Of a stretch of 64,000 bases of DNA, positions 41,879 through 54,128 are shown one piece after another. How positions within the stretch are numbered: the stretch's first letter is position 1; every line of letters starts with the position of its first letter. This DNA comes from Zoroaster sp. YZ-2022 (Eukaryota; Echinodermata; Asteroidea; Forcipulatida; Zoroasteridae). A program made the position numbers and the translations under genes. Where the stretch lies: contig CM055833.1 in assembly GCA_029582265.1 (NCBI GenBank), positions 32,082,288-32,146,287 of the forward strand. Reading direction: 5' to 3'. The notes under the pieces are model-generated. The model made no database searches and was not told the DNA's origin. It was given only the letters and a program-made list of their open reading frames with translations.

Positions 41879-43375
41879 CAGGGACGTGCACAGGGTTGTA
41901 GAGGGGCAGGGGCTCAGAGTCTGAAAAGGGCAGTGTAATTCTATGCGAGCGCGCGTAGCGCGCGAGCTAAAAAAAATTTGGGCGTTTATTTATTAATAAA
42001 AACGCATAATATGGTTTTTAACATTACAATCAGATCAGATTATGTTGATGACTGGTTTTCATTTACAATCTGATCTGGTGGTGAGTGAGCCTATAGTCAA
42101 GGACCAAGTCCACCAAGTCTAATTATCCCCTTAAGTCTCAAATTTATAATAAACGTATCATATCACCTGATATGAGATTATTCACATTTAATACTGAGGT
42201 TTGGAAGACATGCAATTCAGCTGCAATTATAAAAAGCAACAAAACACTGACTTATTTTTAGGCAATTTATTGTCAAAGAAAATAACATTGAACAGTGAAA
42301 CATTGAAAAAAATATTGGGAACATTACTGGAAAACTTGAAAATCTCTATTGAAAGTCTCTTTTTTCAGTTTATCAACTAAAAATGTCTTGTTATTTCCCC
42401 TTTTGTTAGGCTACTAATATTCTCTTCTTATTCCAAAACTTGCTTTTTCCATTTGAGTCAAAAAGTCTTTTCTCCCTCTTCCTCCTGTCTCTGATACAAT
42501 ACCTGACCCCCGAAATTAAATAAGGTCTTTAGAAAACGATCCTTGTCCAAGGAAGCGTTGAGGTGTTCTCCTTGCCATCTTGGGGAAGGGGGAAGGCAGG
42601 GAGGGGGTGTGAGTTGTTTGTGTGCACACAGTCGTTCTGTTTTTCTAGAGACAGCATGAGACTGCCGTGTGAATATATTGTGACTGAACGTGCAGGTGAG
42701 AATGTGATAATAAAGTGATATGGAATGCAATGCCATGGCACGGTATGATGTTAGCCCATATGGAGTTACATCGGGGCTACAATAATGTGTAAAATATATG
42801 GAGGAACTGCAGTGTAGATATTAGATTTGCCGCCGGAGTTTTGCTGGTAAAGTTAGATGGTTGCAACTTGCACAAGAAAACGGAGCTCCGCCTAGTCAAA
42901 CAATCATAAAGTGCACCAATAACACAAAACCGAAAATGAACATGTATTGGGGCAAATAGCTTACCTACCTAATGAAGTAAGTGTAGTAGTTGCTTTGAAG
43001 TAGGCTAACTGTAAGACATAGGTCTCGAGTGGGAGCGGGATGTCAAATTCGTGTTTCAGTGACAGCGTGTGCCTGCCTATCAAAGACGTATAGGCGCGCG
43101 CGGCTATGCGTGAAATCTAGTTTCGCGGAGGGGCACATGCAGGCCCGTGCACAGGAATAGTAAGGGGCATCTCTGCTGACCTAATATTTATTCTAATTTT
43201 ATTCTATCCTGACATCTTTCAACTAGGCAGGGCAGTCTATGCGCAACAGGAACTTAATAATTCATTCAAAAAAAACAAAACAAAAAAAACCTTGGGCTAA
43301 AAAGGGCACTTTTTATACTAGGCAAAAAGGGCAGGGGCTCAAGCACCCTTTGGGACCTATGTATGCACGTGCCTG
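41879..43375. mobile_element. hAT-type non-autonomous transposon with 8-bp duplication
   Basis: Inverted ends CAGGGACGTGCAC / TGCACGTGCCTG are flanked by CTCTGACG on both sides (41871-41878 and 43376-43383). The empty site GACACTCTGACGAACTT is present in the other copy of the duplication at about 39490-39510. 1497 bp. The interior has a GC-rich palindrome GCGAGCGCGCG...CGCGCGAGC (41946-41968). No recognisable transposase. Confidence 0.92.
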
Positions 43376-43389
43376 CTCTGACGAACTTA

Positions 43390-44220
43390 ATTTTATTTAT
43401 ATATAAATTGTTATACACGTACATTCTATAAATAAGCAAATCAATCCAAACAATCCAAACAATCCAAACATACCAGTGATGCAATAAACAAAAACTAATT
43501 TTCTTAATTCGAGTCGCATTTCTTTCCAACTTTTTCAGAAAATCAATATATACCTTACAAAAATGGGTGAAATAGTGAAATTATAAACTTGCCTAAGAAT
43601 GCTGGGTCTTCTACAGACCCAGGGCTACCTTCTGTGTCATTTTGAAGCGAATCAGAGACAACTTTTTTTTAAAGGTAAAAAAAAGACAAGGGGTACCCTT
43701 GACGTTTTTTCAAAATTTGGCTTATAAATTTCCAATAGTCACAATAGATTGCCTGGATCTCATTTTTCTTAATTTGAGTCGCCTTTCTTTCCAACTTTTT
43801 CAGAAAATCAGTATTTTTACCTTACAATAAGTGGTTGAAATAGTGAAATTAAAAACTTGCCCCACCTTCTGTGTCATTTTGAAGCGAATCGGAGACAACT
43901 TTTTTTGGTCTATTTTTTATTTGATTTTTTAAAAACTTTTTCAGAAAATCAATATACACTTTACTAAAAATGGGTGAAATAGGCTAGTGAAATTAAAAAC
44001 TTGCCCAAAAATGCTATAACTCAGTGAATGTCTTCTAGAGACACAGGGCTACCTTCTGTGTAATTTTGAAGCGAATCGGAGAGAAGTTTTTTTGGGGAGG
44101 TGAAAAAACGACAAGGGGTACCTCTTCACGTTTTTCTTTCAAATTTTGGCCTAATTTTTTATTTATTTATTTATTTTTTCATATGCCTTATACTTGTTGG
44201 AGAGACACAATAGAGTGCAC
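43390..44220. repeat. tandem satellite, copy 2 (after hAT insertion)
   Basis: The same satellite as at 39.6 kb, starting with the same lead sequence (TAAATAAGCAAATCAATCCA; 39550 and 43428). About three diverged units. Confidence 0.88.
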
Positions 44221-44224
44221 TTCT

Positions 44225-46735
44225 TTGAGGGAGAAACATGATGGTCAAAACCATTGCTGTAGGCCAACAGCTACCATGTCTATGTGTCAGAACCGAGCGT
44301 AGCAGCTCTAGAATATCCGCAATTGAACAAACCAGTGGATGGTTATACACCGTAAACAAACTTCTAATTTGTTATGAAATGACAGTTTTAAATGTGTGCT
44401 TGATTGTTCTCCATGTGCTTAAGTGACGATCGTGCATTATTTTGGTCCGTCATTTACTGTTTGTCATTATCTGTAATTGTCCAAACAAAAGGCTTTTTTT
44501 CCGAATTAGTTATTTTTAAATGTTGTATTGTGTTTTAATGTTGTTAATTCTAAATTCAAATTGAATTCGGCAGTCGGGCTGCGATGTTATCGACATGCAT
44601 GTACATTTACTAAACATGTTTTTAGAACCCTTATTGCCTAATGCAATATCTATACGTCAAACCCAAATGATATTTCCAGAGATAACCCGGTCTAGTATTC
44701 CCTAGGCCCAATGTTATGCAACATACAGATAAAAGTAAGCCATTTATACCGAAGAAGCCCTAGATGTCCACGCCCATGTCACAGTCTGATACTTCCACCA
44801 TGACGTCTACACATCCTCATCATGTATAGATCCGCCGGTGAAACGGTTCACATTTTTCACTCAGGAATTTCTTATTTAGGATGCTTTATCAAGTTAACAA
44901 TACATAGTTAAATTTATACATTTCAGGGCTGTCAATATTTAAAATAAAGTAAAGAAATCTAGTCTAGTTTTCTTGAAAGAAATGCGGAGTTCGCTTTAAT
45001 AGAAACACAAATTTGTCATATCTGTTGTATCACTGACCTCAACTGAATTTTACTGAGCTTCATATCTGACATCAGCAGATATTATCTGATACTTCTGTTT
45101 GTTTGCCTAACTATGACAACAGAGGAACATTAATGAAAAGCGGCTATGTTACCATCTTCACTTGCCATCGACAAGCCAGCTTCGAATTGACTTCTAAATA
45201 GGCCCTAACTAAAGACCTAGCTGTTCCGATATTTTTCCGGTAGAAATTACTTCACAGACCGGGATTAGTGAAGACGGGTAAAGACCAAATAACCCAGACA
45301 AATACAGGTAAGTTTTGTTCTTCGTTCGAGCTGACAGAAAATTATAAATGAAAGCTGCGAATTGAGTAAAACATGAGTTCATAAACGATATGAACAATGG
45401 CGCACCTGTGATTATCCCTTGATGGAGAGGAGGGTCTCACAATCTCATCACTCTCCCAGAAGCGTGTTACGGCCCTCTTATGATTTTGGTTGGGCCTGCA
45501 TAAGTTTTGAACTGCATTTTGTGCACTGTATGGCGATCGTCAGCATCAACTTGTGACATGCAGGGACTAATTAATATACAACAGTGCACCACAACCGTCC
45601 ACTATGAACAGTGATCAAACCTTTTAATTTATGCCCTGGTGCACTCTGGGACTTGTTTTCTTCAAACATCACCTGGGGTGAAAGGTGAAATATTTAATTA
45701 AAATTAATACGACTGGCATATGCTATGATTAAAATAAAATAGCGTGTAAATCTACTTGATAAGCAAATCTGATTACTGACGGTAAAAGGTCATATAACGA
45801 GACGGAACATCCCATATATGGATCGATCCAAGAGGCGCGTCAAAGGGGACTATGCTCACCCACCAAAATAAAATAAAAATCCAAAACCGCCACCTAGTGT
45901 AAAGCAACCATAAATTAAAATCAAATAAATAAAACATCGAAAATAGGTGAGTAATATCTCTCTCTCTCTCTCCCTCTGTTCCGTTCAAATCATAAAATGT
46001 ATAGATTAAGTTTTAAAAAACCTGCAAATTTCACGAAGTAATTGGTGATCGCCTAAGCGATCAGACGGTCACGGGGGATATTCTCGAGATTAAGTCGTTT
46101 TTAATTAGTGCGCAATAGCTTGGCCTCCTGCCCATATTCCACATTGATCCATCTCGGTGATCGCACCGCGGTCTTTTTCCGTCGCGTACCGAAGGGGGCA
46201 GTTTACCCCTCCCCCACTGGACCCTTTTGTACCCCCAAAAATATAGTAATATAGCCAAAACAACCCAAATTTAAACACCGTTTGCCATTCCCTTTATTTA
46301 ATTGAATAAACGGAAATCTACGTGTAATGTAAAACTAGACCTCACTATCTTCTGATAAATGTCTTAATCTCATCACTTTTAATTCAGTTGGGGAAAAACA
46401 AAATAAAAAAATAGCATCAGACTAAAACAAATGTTACATTTGGGAGCAAGAATACCATGCACAAGTGGCCCTCACACAATACTAGAGAGCGCTTAGAATC
46501 TTAAATTTCCTTGGTGTTGGAAGCAGGTCACAATTAGAACCACTGTGCGAATAATGTTGTGCTTGCTGGTCCACCATACCCCTTATCCAATGTTCAACCG
46601 TCCTTTATGTTCAGTAAAAATGCCTTTGAAGTCAATAATTTTATTTTTATATACCTAATTATATTATACTTTAAAACAGTTAATTGGTTCATATTTCTCA
46701 TGATACACTAATATAATGATGGTTTCCTCATTTTC
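44225..46735. other. no gene seen; upstream of mucin-like gene
   Basis: About 2.5 kb with no supported exon. The first exon and promoter of the gene at 46.7 kb may lie here. A (CT)n tract is at about 45957-45978. Confidence 0.45.
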
Positions 46736-46739
46736 ACAG

Positions 46740-48469
46740 CAATAACGACAACAAGGAGACCAATAATGGCAAAGTTTCAGTTCATCCGTAGGATAGCTGT
46801 GCTGCTCAGCTTATTTGGTCTTGCTCTGGCTACAACAGTTGACCCATCAACAATGATGACAGGAACGTCTACCACTGTAAAACCCACATCATTGGGATAT
46901 GAGTCAACCAGTGTTCTGACAGTAACAACTGCCCCAATAACATCCGTAACATCCATAACCAATGCAGCCGTAACATCCGTAACCAATGCAGCCATAACAT
47001 CTGCAGCCATAACATCAGCAACTAATGAAGCCGTAACATCAGTCACTGATGAAGCCGTAACATCCGTAACCAATGCAGCCGTAACATCCGTAACCAATGC
47101 AGCCATAACATCTGCAGCCATAACATCAGCAACTAATGAAGCCGTAACGTCAGTCACTGATGAAGCCGTAACATCCATAACCAATGCAGCCGTAACATCC
47201 ATAACCAATGCAGCCGTAACATCCGTAACCAATGCAGCCATAACATCTGCAGCCATAACATCAGCCGTAACGTCAGTCACTGATGAAGCCGTAACATCTG
47301 TAACCAATGCAGCCGTAACATCCGTAACCAATGCAGCCTTAACATCAGCAGCCATAACATCAGCAACTAATGAAGCCGTAACGTCAGTCACTGATGAAGC
47401 CGTAACATCCGTAACCAATGCAGCCGTAACATCCATAACCAATGCAGCCGTAACATCCGTAACCAATGCAGCCGTAACATCCATAACCAATGCAGCCGTA
47501 ACATCCGTAACCAATGCAGCCATAACATCTGCAGCCATAACATCAGCAACTAATGAAGCCATAACGTCAGTCACTGATGAAGCCGTAACATCCGTAACCA
47601 ATGCAGCCGTAACATCCATAACCAATGCAGCCGTAACATCCGTAACCAATGCAGCCATAACATCTGCAGCCATAACATCAGCAACTAATGAAGCCATAAC
47701 GTCAGTCACTGATGAAGCCGTAACATCCGTAACCAATGCAGCCGTAACATCCATAACCAATGCAGCCGTAACATCCGTAACCAATGCAGCAGTAACATCT
47801 GCAGCCATAACATCAGCAACTAATGAAGCCGTAACGTCAGTCACTGATGAAGCCGTAACATCCGTAACCAATGCAGCCGTAACATCCATAACCAATGCAG
47901 CCGTAACATCCGTAACCAATGCAGCAGTAACATCTGCAGCCATAACATCAGCAACTAATGAAGCCGTAACGTCAGTCACTGATGAAGCCGTAACATCCGT
48001 AACCAATGCAGCCGTAACATCCTTAACCAATGCAGCCGTAACATCCTTAACCAATGCAGCCTTAACATCAGCAACCAATAAAGCCATAACATCAATAACC
48101 AATAAAGTCGTAACGTCAGTCACTGATGAAGCCGTAACATCCGTAACCGATGAAGCCATAACATCAGTCACCGATGAAGCCATAACATCTGTAACCAATG
48201 AAGCCATAACATCAGTAACCAATGAATCCGTAACATCAGTCACCAATAACACTATAACACCCATAAAGAATGAGACTTTAGGAGGTGTTACTGCTGGTAT
48301 CGTCATTGGAAGCATTGTGGCCGCTTGCGCGATCCTTGGTCTCATTGTATATGTGTGTAAATCTATGAGCAAACCAAAAGTTGGTGACATTGAGATGGAT
48401 ATTACTGAGCTGGAACCGACCAAGGTTGATGATGCCAAGGAAACTAATGGTAGTGATGATTTACACTGA
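46740..48469 (+). CDS. mucin-like single-pass membrane protein with 8-residue Ser/Thr repeats
   Basis: The ATG at 46766 opens a 567-codon frame. Residues 1-22 form a signal peptide (RRIAVLLSLFGLALA). Residues about 55-500 are repeats of VTSVTNAA, VTSITNAA, VTSVTDEA and ITSAAITSATNEA. About 507-531 is a transmembrane helix (GIVIGSIVAACAILGLIVYV), followed by KSMSKPK and an acidic 30-residue tail. Ser/Thr density predicts heavy O-glycosylation, so this is a mucin-like surface protein of type I topology. A TTTTCACAG acceptor at 46739 shows an upstream untranslated exon. The repeat unit is 24 bp with higher-order units, so length should vary between individuals. I do not recognise an orthologue; the signal peptide, anchor and tail support a real gene. 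The open frame on the opposite strand is a by-product of the repeat. Confidence 0.85.
46935..48260 (+). repeat. 24-bp coding tandem repeat
   Basis: Units such as GTAACATCCGTAACCAATGC plus AGCC, arranged in higher-order blocks that each contain one ATAACATCTGCAGCCATAAC segment. It encodes the Ser/Thr domain of the mucin-like protein. Confidence 0.95.
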
Positions 48470-48770
48470 AATGTAAATATCTATGATGATAAAAATATCG
48501 TTGATATTGTTTTGCCCTTCATCAACAAAGCTCAGCAATGCATACTCAGTATTTTCAGCCAAAACCATTTTAAAATTGTTGCCAAGTGGCCATTAGAAAA
48601 AGGATACAAGCTAAACAGATCCAACTGTACCCAGAAGTGAGAAAGAAAGAAGGAAAAACTCACAATATAACACAAAATACACTTATTTTAATTGCTATTT
48701 TATTTTTGCAATTCTTACATGCCAGGTGGGGAAATTGTCAGAAAGAAATGTAGTGAGGTATTCAATAAAG
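48470..48770 (+). other. 3' UTR of mucin-like gene
   Basis: Follows the TGA. An AATAAA at about 48766 (TTCAATAAAGTC) is a candidate polyadenylation signal. Confidence 0.45.
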
Positions 48771-48807
48771 TCAGCGAGGTGGGAAAACACTAGTCTGCAG
48801 ATATACA

Positions 48808-48895
48808 GATGTCTCAGGCAGGAGTTGAACCCATCACCTCGTATTTGTTTGTGCAAATGTCTTTAACCTTTCGATCATTGAGATTGCTTGGTAAA
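48808..48895 (-). mobile_element. tRNA-derived SINE fragment
   Basis: CAGGAGTTGAACCCATCACC and TTAACCTTTCGATCATTGAG correspond on the minus strand to box B and box A of the SINE type at 59.6 kb. Confidence 0.5.
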
Positions 48896-48951
48896 GACAA
48901 ATGTTGACTGGAGGCTTCTGAGATTTGAAACATAAGCAGAACTTTTAAAGG

Positions 48952-49147
48952 GACAGTATCGTCACGATCAGAGCAGACTTTCAATTGGGCATGGAATCAG
49001 TGTCCTGGTTTAAGATGGCTGAAAATTACCGTCTCATTTATGCAGCATCAACGGTAATATGACCAGGTATAACTTTCAGTCACTGAGTTAATCTAAAACT
49101 AGCACTCCAATTCCATGCCTTGTTGATCGTGACAACACTGTTCCTAT
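48952..49147. mobile_element. palindromic MITE (family X), intact copy
   Basis: GGGACAGTATCGTCACGATC at the left and GATCGTGACAACACTGTTCC at the right. It contains GTTTAAGATGG, the empty TTAA site of the nested insertion at 14146. Confidence 0.85.
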
Positions 49148-50633
49148 AAAAAAAAGACACACAATTTCAGGCAAATGTGTTGCTTTCGTCTGTATGACTG
49201 ATTATCACTGATTTGTGGATTGATTTCCTATCTTTTGATGACATTTCTGAATTTATTGTCTTGTGGGATCATATTTTGTATATTTTAATCAGTGAAACAT
49301 TTTAAAACCTATTACAAAAATTAATTTGACATTTTGCAATTGTGTTGCTTTTGTCTGCATGACTGATTACCGCTGAAGTAAATTTTTTTATCAGTTTTGA
49401 TTTGCTTTATTTTCATGACATTTCCGCATTCACTATTGCAATTTTCATATTTTATAATTGTGAACAAGAAAAGAAAATTTTAATAAAAACACTGAAATAG
49501 TTCAATAAATTATTTATTATGTTTATAGATAGTTCCACTTTCCACTGCTTGACTAATATTGATTTTTTTTTGTTTAAACATCAAAAAGTACTTATTTCTT
49601 AAGTTGATTAAACACAGGTCATAATTTTGTTTTCACTTCTATCTTTTTTAAAGAATAAATTGAAGGAATACTTCCACTTCTCTCTTCCAAACTCCTCTTT
49701 ATGTGGTTTCTAACAGGGACGGATCCATGTTTCCCTCCATATCCCCCCCCCCCCCTTATTCATCAAGTAACATATAGTGTCGGGCAAGTAGTGCAATTAC
49801 TTGAGTACTCGCGAGTAGTAATTGCTAATCATACTCATACTCGCGTCTTTTTATTTAATACTCGATTAAATCAAAACTCGCGAGTAGTAACACATTCACG
49901 TGTAATGACTGATTCTTTTGTCATTGTTTACTTATTAAACATAAAATCAGAAATAACTAGAGCTTAAGTGTTTGTTAGAACAAACACACGGTGTTCGAGT
50001 CCACTTCCGGTTCAATCAAATTTTCAACGATGATGTAAATATTATATTGTGGAAGGGTTTGTCATCTTTTATAATAACTATCAATTTCATATTCAAAAGA
50101 CATATCAATTTTGCGTTAGAATGTGTTGAATTTGAACTTACTGTTTGGACAGGAAGTAAAGGTCAGATTAGGTGGTTTGAAGGTCATATATATGACCTCC
50201 TCATGATTATGAGAAAATAACAAATTTGTCAACTTATACATCAAATTAAAGCTATGAGATATGACCGGCTTTTAAAATTTGTAAAATCGTTACTTCGTGT
50301 GCCACTAATTGGATCATTGGCAAAGCATTTATGATAAGTCATTTCACAAGAATTACGAGCTATTAATGTAAGGAATTCAATTGTGTTTTTTGTTTTCTAA
50401 TATGTCATTTAGTTCTTGAGATATTGGCTGTTGAACTTGAAAAAGTTGTGAGATTTAAGCAATAAATTAGAAATTAACAAGTGTGACTTGGAACACTGTT
50501 TTTTATTTTAAATATTGACACTAGCCCAACACATACTTTTCAAAAACCACGCTAGATGATAAATCAACATTAATAATCACTCATATGAAAATAGTTTGCC
50601 AGGGTTGTAGGCAGCCAGATCAACCTATTCAGC

Positions 50634-50694
50634 ATTATTATGGGCATAAAGTCACAAAGTTGATTTAGCTTTGTGACTTTATGCCCATAATAAT
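50634..50694. repeat. hairpin with 26-bp arms
   Basis: ATTATGGGCATAAAGTCACA then AAG, and its reverse complement, around a ten-base loop inside Helentron copy B. Confidence 0.9.
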
Positions 50695-50765
50695 TTGCTT
50701 TCCATCTTCCCCTGCCTCACGCAAAAAGTAAATAATTCCCAATTCAAACAAAATTTAATGTAATT

Positions 50766-52139
50766 ATATCCACTGGATCAAATCTGATAATTGGTTGCCC
50801 TTTTCACTTTGTTTATGGAAAAACCTTCCAATTTTAGATTTAAATGAAGCCAACATTGGTATTTATCTCTTGGTATTAAGTCTTGTACAAAATTAATCTT
50901 AATCTTTATTTATAATATACTTCACTTTCAGGTTAAGTTTATAACAAAAATATAATGATCAATTGACAATGATAGTGACACTGTAATCAAGCATCTCCTT
51001 ATTGTGACATGCTTATAAACTGTCTTTGTTTTCACCTATACTGCAAATAATTACAAAATAATGTATACAATTTGAAAACAAATTCTATATTGATTTTTAC
51101 ATTTTCAAGGTTGTACAAATGATTGGCAAACTGTCTGTAGCTGCATCCATACTACAGAATTACAACCTAAAGATCAGATGCCATTTTGTACATAAATTGT
51201 TAGACATTGAACTAACCAAAGAGTTGTATGGGTGCTTGTAAATTGCTAATAAAGCAATAAAATACATATTTATTTTAACTGTCTGTTGGGTTTCATGACT
51301 TGACTTTTGTGGTTACACACTTCCCTCCCCCACAATCAATTGAAACCACTTTGTTGACCTGTTTAACCTACTTGTAACCAATCTAGAAATGAGTGTACAT
51401 GGTCTTACACATGTAACAAGTGAAATTACTTCAGTGTAAATGAACCCAACCATGATCCTTTGTTGACAAGAAAACAGAATATATCCACTGGATCAAATCT
51501 TATAATTGGTTGCCTTTTTCACTTTGTTTATGGAAAAACCTTTCAATTTTAGATTTAAATGAAGCCAACATTAAGTCTTGTATAAAAATAAATTTAATCC
51601 TTTCAGGTTAAGTTTATAACAAAAATATGATAAATTGACAATGATAGCGACACTGTAATCAAGCATCTCCTTATTGTGACATGCTTATAAACTGTCTTTG
51701 TTTTCACCTATACTGCAAATAATTAAAAAATAATTTATACAATTTGAAAACAAATTCTACATTGATTTTTACATGATTGGCAAAATGTCTGTAGCTGCAT
51801 CCATACTACAGAATTACAACCTAAAGATTAGATGCCATTTTGTACATAAATTGTTAGACATTGAAATAATCAAAGAGTTGTATGGGTGCTTGTAAATTGC
51901 TAATAAAACAATGAAATACATATTTATTTTAACTGTCTGTTGGGTTTCATGACTTGACTTTTGTGGTTACACACTTCCCTCCCCAACAATCAATTTAAAC
52001 CACTTTGTTGACCTGTTTATAACCTATACTTGTAACCAATCTAGAAATGAGTGTACATGGTCTTACACATGTAACAAGTGAAATGACTTCAGTGTAAATG
52101 AACCCAACCATGATCCTTTGTTGACAAGAAAACAGAATC
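50766..52139. repeat. direct duplication of ~0.7 kb
   Basis: 50766-51479 and 51480-52139 are similar along their length, both starting TATCCACTGGATCAAATCT and both containing TGTCTGTTGGGTTTCATGAC. The second copy has small deletions. It lies in Helentron copy B only. Confidence 0.9.
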
Positions 52140-52369
52140 AATCTGCATTTATAATAAATGTACGCTCTGTATGTACGATTTAGCGACAGTTCAGAATGGG
52201 TGACATTCAAGGGTTGTCATTGGAATCGGTAATTTTGGAATAAAATGTCTGCCCCCCCCCCCCCCCCAAGTTCTTGGTGATGGCATGTACTGCCACTGGT
52301 CATGAACAAACACATTTTTGTTTTTTGTTTTTGTATTTTATTTTTTTTATTCTTTGGTCTATCATTGCA

Positions 52370-53265
52370 GAGAAATTTCAGAGAAGTTCTAATTTATGTG
52401 AAAAAAATTATATGTCACAGTGAACATGCTGTAAAAAATAATAGGAAGGTTTTTATAAGTACATGGACAAAGAATAAAGTATTTGAAAATTAAGATAAGT
52501 TCTAATTTATGTGAATGGCGAAAATAGTGTATACTTTTAGAGTAGCTGGACCATTGAAATTGAAAAGGGCATTGGTTTGTTTTCAAAATTGCACACAATT
52601 ATTCTTGACAATGTGTAATAAATTAAAGAAATGTTCTCGCACGAAAGTGACATCAAAAGAGAAAGGTATTTTAGGAAATTGCCGAGTCTCATATACTCAT
52701 AATTATAGTTTCATGTGATTGTCAGAGATGTCTGAGAGAGGCCTCAGGGAGCAGGACCTACAAGTACATGTATTGTATCATGAATATTGTGCATTTTTCC
52801 TGTGAAATAATTGTCTATGTAAGTTGATTTGTATCTGAGAAGGGTAACAAATTAAGGAAAAGTGCAGTAAACAATCACTACTACACTAGGCTACTTATTT
52901 AATTTGTGCACAAACTGAAGATTTTTGGAGAAAACAAAAATTACAAAATATGGCATAAAGTTTCCACTGAAAAATTGCCATAACCTTAACAACTGAATTT
53001 TCCTATCCTTATTTATATTCTAAATACATTTTGGTGACATCTGTTCATATTTTTGTTAGAAAAGGGCGAGTTGTTTACTGGGCGGTATGTTCACGTAACT
53101 AACGTTACTCGTTAGTTAAACAGGCACAATGCAACGCATTTAATGGCCAGCCAACTGACGTTTAAAAATGGCTTTTCTTGTATAAAAACACGAAGATAAA
53201 TACAGGAAATTCTCTTAAAACTAACTTCAAGATACTTACCCTTTACGAATGTGTTGGCGATCCAT
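52370..53265 (-). other. exon-intron module in Helentron copy B
   Basis: On the minus strand ATGGATCGCCAACACATTCG and AAAGG|GTAAGT (about 53235-53262) correspond to exon 1 in copy A. The intron is similar throughout and reaches the same TTTTTTACAG|CATGTT acceptor near 52430. Exon 2 sequence diverges soon after the acceptor. Confidence 0.4.
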
Positions 53266-53981
53266 TCTTTCAGGAAATCGAAGACCTATTTTTGGGGTCA
53301 ATACTCTAACGAGTCTAAAAAATTACGTCTGGGCCATGGGCACCACACACGCCGCAAACAGCATCGATATCGATTGTACTGTACATGTAACTCCATTGTA
53401 ACCAAAGATAGTGTAGCCTCATATTGCGCCATGCGGCGCTATACGATATTTGATTCTTTCATGCAACGTAACTAAAACGTTTTAAATTTGATTTAAAAAA
53501 CTTTGATTTAGCGTAATTCGACACCTGATGACATAATCATGACATAATCATGACATCACAGCCAACGGTTTCGTCAGCTTGTTATTTTCTGTTTATGTGT
53601 TAAGTTTGAAGGCTGTAAATGCTTAGCAAGGATGCCTTGGTTACCGGACAGATCGCCACTGAGAAGAAGGAGAAGTAAAAAAAACAACAACAAAAAAAAA
53701 CAGTACAAAAACAATAGGTGTTCGCGCTGTGCGCTCGAACACCTAATAATATCAGATGTTTTTAGAATAACTATCATAAACATAATAAAAAGTATATTTG
53801 AAATAGTATACTCAGAATAACCAATGCCCTAAGCTAAGCAATTCAAAGGGTTAAATATGCTCATGAGTAATCACTGTGCGATTACTCGAATAGTGAATTT
53901 CACTAATTACCCAGCACTAGTAACATAGATAATGACGCAGTCCATTTTTTTCTTGCCTGCAATTAGTGGTTATCATAAACA

Positions 53982-54128
53982 TCATCCATTGTCGATGTCT
54001 TCATCCTGTGAGGACTGTGCTCTGGTCTCCATGATCCACTGGAAGATATACTCCTCACATTGCCTGACTGCAGCTGATTCTTTCTCATCTTCTGCTCCTG
54101 GTAGGGCCAAGATGGTGCCAATTAGCTC
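53982..54128 (-). CDS. unrecognised gene, terminal exon
   Basis: CTTTTTCAAG acceptor; 49 codons including TGA at 53982-53984. Encodes ELIGTILALPGAEDEKESAA and an acidic C-terminus. Starts in phase 0. Confidence 0.75.
   Translation of the reverse strand, partial: ELIGTILALPGAEDEKESAAVRQCEEYIFQWIMETRAQSSQDEDIDNG

Larger units (their letters stand above)
49957..53748 (-). mobile_element. Helentron-like (Helitron2) element, copy B
   Basis: Reverse orientation to copy A. Its 3' end (left) reads on the minus strand CGAACACCGT, hairpin GTGTTTGTTCTAACAAACAC, seven bases, CTAG|TT. Its 5' end (right) is the hairpin AGGTGTTCGAGCGCACAGCG...CGAACACCT next to ATTATT. The 5' 1.4 kb (52380-53740) matches copy A; the rest is different and contains a tandem duplication (50766-52139). 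No Rep-helicase. Confidence 0.75.

Noticed and set aside
44171..44426. Short frames after the satellite
   Set aside because: No splice sites, no recognisable motif, and overlapping satellite sequence.
46777..48438. 553-codon minus-strand frame
   Set aside because: Shadow of the 24-bp coding repeat; the plus frame has the signal peptide, anchor and tail.
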